DNA from: Anaerolineaceae bacterium UBA5365
Lineage (GTDB): Bacteria; Chloroflexota; Anaerolineae; Anaerolineales; Anaerolineaceae
Reading direction: 5' to 3'
DNA length: 12,119 nucleotides
NCBI GenBank assembly: GCA_002407905.1
Contig: DHPL01000007.1
Span: 24,793-36,911, forward strand
Shown here: positions 1 through 5,336 of the stretch, piece by piece
How the letters are laid out: each line of letters begins with the position of its first letter
How positions within the stretch are numbered: the first letter of the stretch is position 1
The notes under the pieces: model-generated
Database searches by the model: none
The model's input: only the letters and a program-made list of their open reading frames with translations
What the model was told of the DNA's origin: nothing
Program-made: the position numbers and the translations under genes

Positions 1-2
1 TG

Positions 3-1007
3 GCCTTGCTGGATGGCGTGACCGCGGAGCAGATCGCGCAGGCCCAGGCCTTTTTGGCGGAGGAACGGGCCAGCTTCAGCCTGGTGCCCCAAAGGGCCGG
101 ACTGTACATAATGGCTACGGCCAAAAGCGCCAGTCATGAGGCGAGCGTGGAGATCGACCAGACGCACACCAATGTGACCCGCTGCTGCCTGGATGGCCGC
201 GAGCTGCCTCAGGAGTGCGCCCAGGTTCGGCCGCAAGACGCCCCGGATTACAGCAAATTGAACGTGGCCGATGTTTTGGCCTTCGTCCAGGAGGCGCCGC
301 TGGAATTGCTCCGGCCGCTTCTGGAGCATCAGGTGGTGCTCAACCGCGCGATCGCGGAGGAAGGCCTGCAGCAAAGCTGGGGGGCCGGCATCGGTCGCAG
401 CATCATGCGCCTGTATGACCCCACCGATGTACGCACTCGGGCCCGGGCATACGCTGCTGCCGGCTCGGACGCGCGGATGAGCGGCTGCGCCCTGCCCGTG
501 GTGATCAATAGCGGCAGCGGGAACCAGGGCATCACCGCCAGTATGCCGGTGATTGTGTACGCGGAGCACATCGGCGCCAGCGAGCTGCAGCTCTACCGGG
601 CCCTGGCGCTTTCCAATTTGCTGGCCATCCATCAGAAGCGCTTCATCGGCAGCCTTTCGGCGTTTTGCGGGGCGGTGAGCGCGGCCACGGGGGCGGCGGC
701 GGCGATCACCTGGCTGCAGGGCGGGGGCTATGAGCAGATCGCCCAGACGATCACCAACAGTTTGGCGACCACGGGCGGGATTGTTTGCGATGGGGCCAAA
801 CCGAGCTGCGCGGCGAAGATTGCCAGCGCGCTGGAGGCGGCGCTGCTGGGCAGCGAACTGGGCCTGCAAGGCGCGGGCTTCAAGGCCGGCGAGGGGCTGG
901 TGGGCCAGGATGTTGAGGAGACGATTCGGAATTTTGGCCAGGTGGCGCGGGACGGGATGTTCGAGACGGACCAGCAGATCCTGGGCATCATGCGCGAGAA
1001 CTGTTAG
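3..1007 (+). CDS. L-cysteine desulfidase / UPF0597 family (serine dehydratase alpha-like), 5'-truncated by window
   Basis: This is the C-terminal part of a UPF0597/CyuA (YhaM)-type protein. The family is related to the alpha chain of Fe-S L-serine dehydratase, and characterised members break L-cysteine down to pyruvate, sulfide and ammonia in the cytoplasm. The reading frame is open to the left window edge, so the TTG at 6 is not a believable start. About 334 residues are visible against roughly 430 in full-length members. Counting from the codon at 6, the family signatures are SGCALPVVINSGSGNQGI (about 159-176), a CGAVSAATGA stretch (221-230) and GGIVCDGAKPSCAAKI (257-272). Cys161, Cys221, Cys261 and Cys268 are candidate Fe-S ligands by analogy with serine dehydratase. 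The gene is GC-rich backbone in character and stands apart from the defence genes that follow. Family confidence is high; the exact substrate (Cys or Ser) is inferred. Confidence 0.87.
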   Translation, partial: ALLDGVTAEQIAQAQAFLAEERASFSLVPQRAGLYIMATAKSASHEASVEIDQTHTNVTRCCLDGRELPQECAQVRPQDAPDYSKLNVADVLAFVQEAPLELLRPLLEHQVVLNRAIAEEGLQQSWGAGIGRSIMRLYDPTDVRTRARAYAAAGSDARMSGCALPVVINSGSGNQGITASMPVIVYAEHIGASELQLYRALALSNLLAIHQKRFIGSLSAFCGAVSAATGAAAAITWLQGGGYEQIAQTITNSLATTGGIVCDGAKPSCAAKIASALEAALLGSELGLQGAGFKAGEGLVGQDVEETIRNFGQVARDGMFETDQQILGIMRENC

Positions 1008-1046
1008 GGCTGCTTTGGGTTAGGTGGGCCGGCGAGCGGGGTCGCG

Positions 1047-1076
1047 GCCGGCTGCTGGGCAGCGAATGTGTTTTTT
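1047..1076 (+). terminator. Possible intrinsic terminator after the desulfidase gene
   Basis: A short hairpin GCTGC-TGG-GCAGC (1051-1063) lies just inside an outer pair of GCCGGC blocks (1028-1033 and 1047-1052). A run of six T follows at 1071-1076. The 7-nt gap between stem and T-run is longer than ideal, so this is a plausible but weak terminator about 45 nt after the stop codon. Confidence 0.35.
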
Positions 1077-1096
1077 AGGCGGGGGGAATTGATTAT

Positions 1097-1160
1097 TGCG
1101 GGAGAGGTAACTGGCTGCGGGAGAGCCTTCCTGCGGGCGTCTCTCCCCTACCATCGGTTC
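1097..1160 (+). repeat. REP-like hairpin element, copy 1 (with a truncated half copy in front)
   Basis: A full copy of the dispersed hairpin element lies at 1116-1160. It has the arm GGGAGAG, a loop containing CCTTCCTGCGGGCGT, the arm CTCTCCC and the tail CTACCATCGGTTC. The first ten bases, TGCGGGAGAG, also occur at 1097-1106, as if a truncated copy sits directly in front. The same element forms the tandem array at 3177-3600 and recurs at 5213. The rest of 1008-1343 holds no believable gene. Confidence 0.8.
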
Positions 1161-1343
1161 ATGTGTTAATTGGATTACGGAGCTGCCGATACAATAGGTG
1201 TGTTTTATCAAAGCCACGGAGCACTCGATGCTGCGTGTATGGCATTGTAGTCCGGCTTGGATTAACCGCCGGTAACCGAGCCGATTGTCGGCACACAGCC
1301 TGGTGACAAGTAATCTGCGGGCAAGAGATACTCCAATGTTTGC

Positions 1344-1389
1344 GTGATATCACCAGTAAATGGATTATAATTCCATTATCTGGTGATAT
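1344..1389 (+). promoter_or_regulatory. Promoter with overlapping 43-bp inverted repeat (probable AbiEi operator)
   Basis: The outer arms ATATCACCAG (1347-1356) and CTGGTGATAT (1380-1389) and the inner arms AATGGA (1359-1364) and TCCATT (1372-1377) form a near-perfect inverted repeat centred on 1368. Seventeen of the 21 possible pairs match. A consensus -10 box, TATAAT, lies at 1366-1371, exactly at the centre. No good -35 hexamer is visible. GTGATATCAC at 1344-1353 is also a perfect 10-bp palindrome. The right arm ends one base before the antitoxin ATG at 1391. AbiEi proteins are known to bind inverted repeats in their own promoter and repress it, so this is most simply the autoregulatory operator. 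The expected leader is only about 13 nt, with GGTG at 1382-1385 the only ribosome-binding candidate. Confidence 0.7.
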
Positions 1390-1390
1390 T

Positions 1391-1975
1391 ATGATTAAAA
1401 CCACACGCATGCTGGTAGAGGAAATGGATCGCTATCGCTATCCGATGAATCGCATCAGTCGCTTAGTCCAACAGGGAAAGCTTTACCCCATCGTTCGGGG
1501 ATTATATGAGACGGACGCTGCGACGCCGGGTTATCTGCTGGCTGGAAGCATCTACGGACCTTCGTACTTATCCTTCGATTTCGCGTTGGCCTATTACCAG
1601 CTGATCCCCGAGCTGGTCCAAGAGTTCAGTTCGGCGACAATTGATAAAAACAAGCGCGCTCGTTTTTCCACTCCGTTTGGCGTTTTCAGCTATCGCAATG
1701 TGCCCAGCAGGGCGTATCCGGCAGGAATCCGCCTTGTCCAGGAAGGGGCCTATAGTTATTTGATCGCAGATGCCGAAAAGGCGATATGCGACAAGCTTTA
1801 CACACTTCCGCCAAACGTGTCAAAGCGCGGGCTTGAGACGCTGCTGTTTGAGGACCTGCGCATTGACCCGGAGACGTTTGAGAAGCTGGAGTCTCAGAAG
1901 TTGGAAGCTTACGCGGGTCTATACCGCAGCCGGACCCTCAAGCTATTCACCCGATGGTTGGAGGGCAAAGGATGA
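1391..1975 (+). CDS. abiEi: AbiEi-type antitoxin / transcriptional repressor (type IV TA)
   Basis: A 194-residue antitoxin of an AbiE-type toxin-antitoxin pair. The N-terminus (about 1-45) reads as a winged helix: MxxxRYPMNRISRLVQQGKLYPIVRGLYE, where the RGLYE end is the wing typical of AbiEi proteins. The C-terminal part carries the family pattern SYLSFDFALAYYQLIPE near residues 58-74 and YLIADAEKAICDKLY near 125-140. Known AbiEi proteins repress their operon through DNA inverted repeats and neutralise the toxin. I chose ATG 1391 because the palindromic operator and TATAAT lie immediately upstream; the longer frame from TTG 1340 would run through the promoter. The stop overlaps the toxin start by four bases (ATGA), so translation is probably coupled. 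The family call is firm. The antitoxin activity is inferred from family and context. Confidence 0.88.
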   Translation: MIKTTRMLVEEMDRYRYPMNRISRLVQQGKLYPIVRGLYETDAATPGYLLAGSIYGPSYLSFDFALAYYQLIPELVQEFSSATIDKNKRARFSTPFGVFSYRNVPSRAYPAGIRLVQEGAYSYLIADAEKAICDKLYTLPPNVSKRGLETLLFEDLRIDPETFEKLESQKLEAYAGLYRSRTLKLFTRWLEGKG

Positions 1976-2835
1976 ACGAGCTGATTTTACAGATGCTGGC
2001 CAAATACCCGGCCAACAGCCTTTACGAGAAGAAGAACGCGCTGAGAGAAATTATTCAGGAGATGGCGCTATGCGGATTGGCACGAGCTGGCTTTTTTAAG
2101 CACACTGCTTTCTACGGGGGAACTGCGCTGCGCATTTTTTATGGTTTGGACAGATTTTCCGAAGATTTAGATTTCTCCCTAACGGAGATAACCCCTGGTT
2201 TTGAATTAAAACCATTTTTTCCAGTCCTGGAAAAAGAGTTGCATGCCTTCGGCTTGAATATGGAGGTCCAGGAAAAGGAGAAACCAAGCGACGCACGTAT
2301 CCAATCGGCCTTCTTGAAGGGCAACACCAAAGAGCAGCTTTTGCTGGTTTTTGGCGATGAGCCCCTGGCAGGGATACATGCCGGGGAGAAGATCAAGATC
2401 AAGTTTGAGGTGGACACAGACCCGCCAGCCTATGCCGGCTTCGAGCATCGTTATCGCATGCTGCCCGCGCCATATGAGATCCAATTGTATGACGCACCAT
2501 CACTGTTTGCGGGTAAGCTGCACGCAATCCTGTGTCGTAACTGGCAGAGCCGGGTGAAAGGGCGCGACCTTTATGATTACGTTTTCTTGCTCTCGAGGGG
2601 TATTCCAGTCAAATTGGCGCACTTGCAGGCGAGGCTGGCACAGAATGCTTGCCTGGACCTGGGGGAAACGCTCAGCCTGGAGAAACTGAAAGAAGCACTG
2701 GTGCAGCGTTTTGAGCGGATCAATTACAGGCTGGCACGCGAGGATGCAGCGCCTTTTGTGCGCGATGCGCAGGCCCTGGCGGTTTGGAGTCCGGCGTTTT
2801 TTATCGAGATCACGGATGAGTTAAAAGCCCAGTAG
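1972..2835 (+). CDS. abiEii: AbiEii-type nucleotidyltransferase toxin (DUF1814)
   Basis: A 287-residue DUF1814/AbiEii protein, the toxin partner of the preceding antitoxin. Nucleotidyltransferase motifs are intact: GGTALR at about 49-54, followed by DRFSEDLDF with the metal-binding pair D65 and D67. Then come KIKFEVDTDPP (about 142-152), LFAGKLHAIL (178-187) and RVKGRDLYDYVFLL (194-207), the last matching the conserved K/RD-Y-D block. Lactococcal AbiEii binds GTP, and related MenT toxins transfer nucleotides to the tRNA 3' end to stop translation. The substrate here is unknown. The start at 1972 is favoured by the ATGA overlap and by GGAGGG at 1960-1965; the in-frame upstream ATG at 1954 would add six residues with no better ribosome site. 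No catalytic residue appears lost. Confidence 0.9.
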   Translation: MNELILQMLAKYPANSLYEKKNALREIIQEMALCGLARAGFFKHTAFYGGTALRIFYGLDRFSEDLDFSLTEITPGFELKPFFPVLEKELHAFGLNMEVQEKEKPSDARIQSAFLKGNTKEQLLLVFGDEPLAGIHAGEKIKIKFEVDTDPPAYAGFEHRYRMLPAPYEIQLYDAPSLFAGKLHAILCRNWQSRVKGRDLYDYVFLLSRGIPVKLAHLQARLAQNACLDLGETLSLEKLKEALVQRFERINYRLAREDAAPFVRDAQALAVWSPAFFIEITDELKAQ

Positions 2836-2851
2836 CATCACGGGCTGGGCT
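2826..2851 (+). terminator. Weak hairpin spanning the toxin stop codon
   Basis: AGCCCAG (2826-2832) and CTGGGCT (2845-2851) can form a 7-bp stem with a 12-nt loop that includes the TAG stop. No T-run follows, so it may be a transcript-end hairpin rather than a classic intrinsic terminator. Confidence 0.3.
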
Positions 2852-2943
2852 GTGGTTGGCGGATTGTTCAGCGTGCCATTGCGTTGCGGAAGCAGCAAGT
2901 TCCCGGAATCGAAACTAAATTCCCTAATGAAAGTTGCGAGTAC

Positions 2944-3069
2944 CGGGTAGGGGAGAGACGAGCAGTTGCGAGGCTCTCCCGCATCTTGAAGGTGCCACAG
3001 GGCTTGTCCGCGAAATCGAATGAATTCGGGATGACCTCACTGCGTTCGATCATCCCCTACCCGAGATGC
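2944..3069 (-). repeat. Inverted copy of the hairpin element with palindromic ends
   Basis: Read on the minus strand, 2984-2945 gives TGCGGGAGAGCC, then a different loop, then TCTCTCCCCTACCC. This is the same element as at 1116 and 3177 but inverted, with the middle replaced. The plus-strand block CGGGTAGGGG (2944-2953) is matched by its exact reverse complement CCCCTACCCG (3054-3063). GCATCT (2981-2986) is matched by AGATGC (3064-3069). GGGATGA (3028-3034) pairs with TCATCCC (3050-3056). The whole 126-bp segment could fold into a branched structure and looks like a miniature composite of two palindromic repeats. The rest of 2852-3176 shows no gene. Confidence 0.6.
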
Positions 3070-3176
3070 GTGAATTGTTTGAGGCGAGGAAGCCGCCCAT
3101 ATTGAATAAGTGCGAAATTAACATAATCTGGCGTCGGCGCACCGGCAATATTGAGCCTGATATGTGATACTGTGCT

Positions 3177-3600
3177 TGCGGGAGAGCCTTCCTGCGGGCG
3201 TCTCTCCCTAGCATCGGTTCGTGTGATTATTAACCTACAAGGTGGCGACGGTGATGTGAATTTGCCGGACTGTGAATACTATGTCTGCGGGAGAGCCTTC
3301 CTGCGGGCGTCTCTCCCTAGCATCGGTTCGTGTGATTATCAGTCTACAAGATGGCGGCGGTGATGTGAATTTGCCGGACTGTGAATACTATGTCTGCGGG
3401 AGAGCCTTCTTGCGGGCGGCTCTCCCTAGCATCGGTTCGTGTGATTATTAACCTACTGGGTGGCGACGGTGATGTGAATTTGCCGGACTGTGAATACTAT
3501 GTCTGCGGGAGAGCCTACCTGCGGGCGGCTCTCCCCTACCATCGGTTCGGGTGATTATTAGTCTACGAGATGGCGGCGGTGAGGAGAATTTGTCTGGAAG
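3177..3600 (+). repeat. Tandem array of four 109-bp units, each carrying a GGGAGAG/CTCTCCC hairpin
   Basis: Units begin at 3177, 3286, 3395 and 3504, an exact 109-bp spacing three times; the fourth decays at about 3600. Each unit opens with the hairpin element, TGCGGGAGAGCC, loop, CTCTCCC. A CATCGGTTC tail and a spacer ending TTTGCCGGACTGTGAATACTATGTC follow. Units 1 and 3 share the spacer variant TTAACCTAC...GGTGGCGACGG, while units 2 and 4 share AGTCTAC...AGATGGCGGCGG. Units 3 and 4 instead share the arm GGCTCTCCC, giving a better stem (GGGAGAGCC/GGCTCTCCC in unit 3) than the GTCTCTCCC of units 1 and 2. The period is not a multiple of three and no convincing protein runs through it. A strong terminator follows at 3671. 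Possible roles are a structured RNA, a REP array or protein-binding sites. Confidence 0.9.
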
Positions 3601-3670
3601 GGTTCTCAAGGCAGGCGAGGATTAGAGTATCGATCCAGGCAGTACAAACAGGACCGCGCACTAGATGCTG

Positions 3671-3712
3671 ACCCCGCTGGGCGGAGTTTTTGTTGCCTGG
3701 CAGGCGATTTTT
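3671..3712 (+). terminator. Intrinsic terminator, with a second smaller hairpin behind it
   Basis: ACCCCGC (3671-3677), loop TGG, GCGGAGT (3681-3687) forms a stem with one mismatch, followed at once by T-run 3687-3691. A second palindrome, GCCTG-G-CAGGC (3695-3705), is followed by TTTTT at 3708-3712. It closes any transcript that crosses the 109-bp array from the AbiE side and insulates the downstream ATPase gene. Confidence 0.6.
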
Positions 3713-3719
3713 CCGATTT

Positions 3720-3808
3720 CGGAATCCCGGAGGGGCAAAAGATTCCGGTTTTCTATCTATTATTCGGCCTTCCGCTCGCTTATGATATTAGTACGTTTGT
3801 TCTAATAT
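3720..3808 (+). promoter_or_regulatory. Operator-like inverted repeats upstream of the ATPase gene
   Basis: Two inverted repeats lie just before the ATPase start. CGGAATC (3720-3726) pairs with GATTCCG (3741-3747) across 14 bp. ATATTAG (3785-3791) pairs with CTAATAT (3802-3808) across 10 bp. The second contains AGTAC-GTTT-GTTCT (3790-3803), one mismatch from the AGAAC-N4-GTTCT form of the Gram-positive-type LexA box (GAAC-N4-GTTC). TATGAT (3781-3786) and TAATAT (3803-3808) are possible -10 boxes, neither with a good -35. Repressor control is plausible; SOS control is only a suggestion. Confidence 0.4.
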
Positions 3809-3820
3809 GTGAGGAGCTCG

Positions 3821-4870
3821 ATGCCAATATCAACGCACCCATCTGATCAACCTGAGAGTAAAAGGCCTGCCCAGCAGCTCCCGATGCATGTAAGCGCGGA
3901 CGAACTGCGGGCGTTCGAAGGGCTGCCGCAGCGTTATACGATCCCGGGGTGGATCCCGGAGGGGAGCGTGTGCCTGCTCGCTGGGGCGCCGGCCAGCGGC
4001 AAGAGCTTTTTGGCGCTACAGGCGGCGATCGCGGTGGCAGCAGGGAGCCAGGCCTGGGGCCAGGCTGCCCAGGCTCCGGCGAAGGCGTTCTACCTGTGCG
4101 CGGACCAAGGCATGCAGCAGCTGCAGGGACGCATCCAGACGATGCGGGCGGCCCTACTACCTGCCCAGGACGAAGCGGTGGGGCGGCGGCTGTTCCTGAA
4201 CTTTATCGAAATTCCTCTGGCTGGCTCGCGGGGCCTACCGCTGTTTAACCGCATCGCGGATGAACTGCCGGCACTTGTGGTGATCGACTCTTTGGTGCGG
4301 TATCTGCCTGGGTACAGCGATTCGTCGATTTCGGCGACGGGGGCGTTCTTTGGGCGGCTGCGCATTCTGAGCCAGATGGGGGGAGCGAAACAGCGGCCAA
4401 GCTTTTTGGTCCTGCATCATCTGAACAAGAAGAGCGGCGACCTGCCGGACCCAATACTGCGCGTGCGCGGGAGCAGCGACATCCTGGCGAGCGTTGACCT
4501 GGCCTGGGACCTGGAGCGGGAAGGTGAACAGCACCGGCTGCGCGAACTGAAGGACCGCCTGCGGCCGAGCCGGGGCCTGGAGCTGCGTTATAGCATCCGG
4601 GATGGTTTGGTGACCGAATGGGAGGAGGCCCCCGCCCCACCGGCGCGGTTGGATGAACTGGCGGCCGCGACGATGCTGCGCCTCCTGGCCGAAGAGGCCA
4701 GCCGCGCGTTCAGCCGCGAGGAGCTGCAGGATGCAGCTGAGGCGCGGGGCGTGAGTATGGGGGTGAAGAGTTGGGCGTTAGCGTTTGCGGCGCTGGGGCG
4801 GGACAAACGGCTTTCGGTTTTGTGGTCTGGCGGGCGAAAGATGTACCGGTTCAACGAGGAGAATAGGTAG
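3821..4870 (+). CDS. RecA-like AAA family ATPase (AAA_25 / RepA-type)
   Basis: A 349-residue P-loop ATPase of the RecA/DnaB-like AAA_25 group, which includes the plasmid RepA hexameric helicases and many mobile-element ATPases. Walker A GAPASGKS is at about 55-62, Walker B LVVIDS at about 152-157, and VLHHLNKK at about 197-204 is the usual histidine-containing sensor strand. RGSSDILASVD follows near 216-226. The last about 65 residues look like a small helical or winged-helix domain (FSREELQDAAEARGVS...). I chose ATG 3821 because GAGGAG (3811-3816) precedes it; a frame from GTG 3809 would overlap that site. It is preceded by the 109-bp tandem array and operator-like repeats and followed by a small ORF. 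That arrangement recalls a replication or mobile-element module, but no Rep initiator, primase or integrase is seen. Function beyond ATPase is unknown. Confidence 0.83.
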   Translation: MPISTHPSDQPESKRPAQQLPMHVSADELRAFEGLPQRYTIPGWIPEGSVCLLAGAPASGKSFLALQAAIAVAAGSQAWGQAAQAPAKAFYLCADQGMQQLQGRIQTMRAALLPAQDEAVGRRLFLNFIEIPLAGSRGLPLFNRIADELPALVVIDSLVRYLPGYSDSSISATGAFFGRLRILSQMGGAKQRPSFLVLHHLNKKSGDLPDPILRVRGSSDILASVDLAWDLEREGEQHRLRELKDRLRPSRGLELRYSIRDGLVTEWEEAPAPPARLDELAAATMLRLLAEEASRAFSREELQDAAEARGVSMGVKSWALAFAALGRDKRLSVLWSGGRKMYRFNEENR

Positions 4871-4908
4871 GTTTTGTGGTTTTGTGGTCAAAACGAGGGA
4901 GTACAAAA

Positions 4909-5127
4909 GTGGCGGTTGAGGGTAGAAGTGAGGCGGGGGATGGCGGGTGCCGGGAGGTGGATTATGGGCAGATGGCGGATGAGATCGAGGCGCTGGGGCG
5001 GTATTTCTTGGAGAAGTATGGAGCAAGCGACAGCCGGCGGGATGGACCGCCCGGCGGGGCGGGACCTGCTGCAATTCGAAAGGGGCAGGTTTACGGCCTT
5101 TTGCAGAAAAAAGTGAGCAGTGGGTAG
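4909..5127 (+). CDS. Small hypothetical protein downstream of the ATPase
   Basis: A 72-residue frame I do not recognise. Its middle (DYGQMADEIEALGRYFLEKYG) reads like an amphipathic helix, and a glycine/proline-rich turn follows. Two overlapping frames are open here. This one has the more natural composition; the other, one base off, is overloaded with Trp and Arg and is probably a shadow. GTG 4909 is preferred because GAGGGAG (4895-4901) sits 7 nt upstream; the frame itself opens at GTG 4876. It starts 38 bp after the ATPase stop on the same strand, so co-transcription is likely. A partner or accessory subunit for the ATPase is a guess from position only. Confidence 0.4.
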   Translation: MAVEGRSEAGDGGCREVDYGQMADEIEALGRYFLEKYGASDSRRDGPPGGAGPAAIRKGQVYGLLQKKVSSG

Positions 5128-5212
5128 AAAGTTTTATTCAGTGGGATGGTTAGAGTATGGGAGAGGAACGAAAAGATTTGCCGGACTTCCAAGCTGGTAG
5201 ATAGATGGAGAC

Positions 5213-5257
5213 TGCGGGAGAGCCTTCCTGCGGGCGTCTCTCCCCCACTGGAGGTTC
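5213..5257 (+). repeat. REP-like hairpin element, copy upstream of the restriction-methylation gene
   Basis: The hairpin core of the 109-bp unit recurs here (TGCGGGAGAGCC, loop, TCTCTCCC). The following tail differs (CCACTGGAGGTTCGTGG). TTTGCCGGACT, part of the array spacer, is also found about 35 bp earlier at 5178-5188. So this is a dispersed and diverged relative of the array unit, about 80 bp ahead of the gene's promoter. Nothing else is seen in 5128-5300. Confidence 0.8.
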
Positions 5258-5300
5258 GTGGAATGCGAAAAGCAAGCGGCCGGAGATAGCCGGGCTGGAA

Positions 5301-5336
5301 TGCTATACTTAAGCGCATCTCAGCAACGGAGCGGCT
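5301..5336 (+). promoter_or_regulatory. Extended -10 promoter and ribosome site of the type IIL gene
   Basis: TGCTATACT (5301-5309) is an extended -10 element (TGnTATACT). No good -35 lies 17 bp upstream, as is common for extended -10 promoters. Transcription from about 5316 would give a leader of about 20 nt containing the Shine-Dalgarno GGAG (5328-5331), 5 nt before ATG 5337. Confidence 0.5.

Noticed and set aside
1340..1390. Longer N-terminus of the antitoxin from TTG 1340
   Set aside because: It would translate through the TATAAT box and palindromic operator. The homology-like region begins at the ATG at 1391.
3151..3363. 70-residue plus-strand frame across the tandem array
   Set aside because: The 109-bp period is not a multiple of three, so the frame changes in each unit, and there is no ribosome site. 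It is an accident of the repeats.
3177..3600. CRISPR array
   Set aside because: Units are 109 bp with repeats extending through the whole unit. There are no 25-40 bp repeats separated by unique spacers, and no cas genes are present.
3177..3808. Iteron-type plasmid origin beside the RepA-like ATPase
   Set aside because: The repeat is far longer than usual iterons, no initiator gene or AT-rich melting region is clear, and the same element is dispersed elsewhere. Left as a possibility in the findings rather than called.
4874..5116. Alternative 80-residue frame over the small ORF after the ATPase
   Set aside because: It is overloaded with Trp and Arg, as expected from out-of-frame GC-rich DNA. 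The overlapping frame with GTG 4909 has a better ribosome site and composition.
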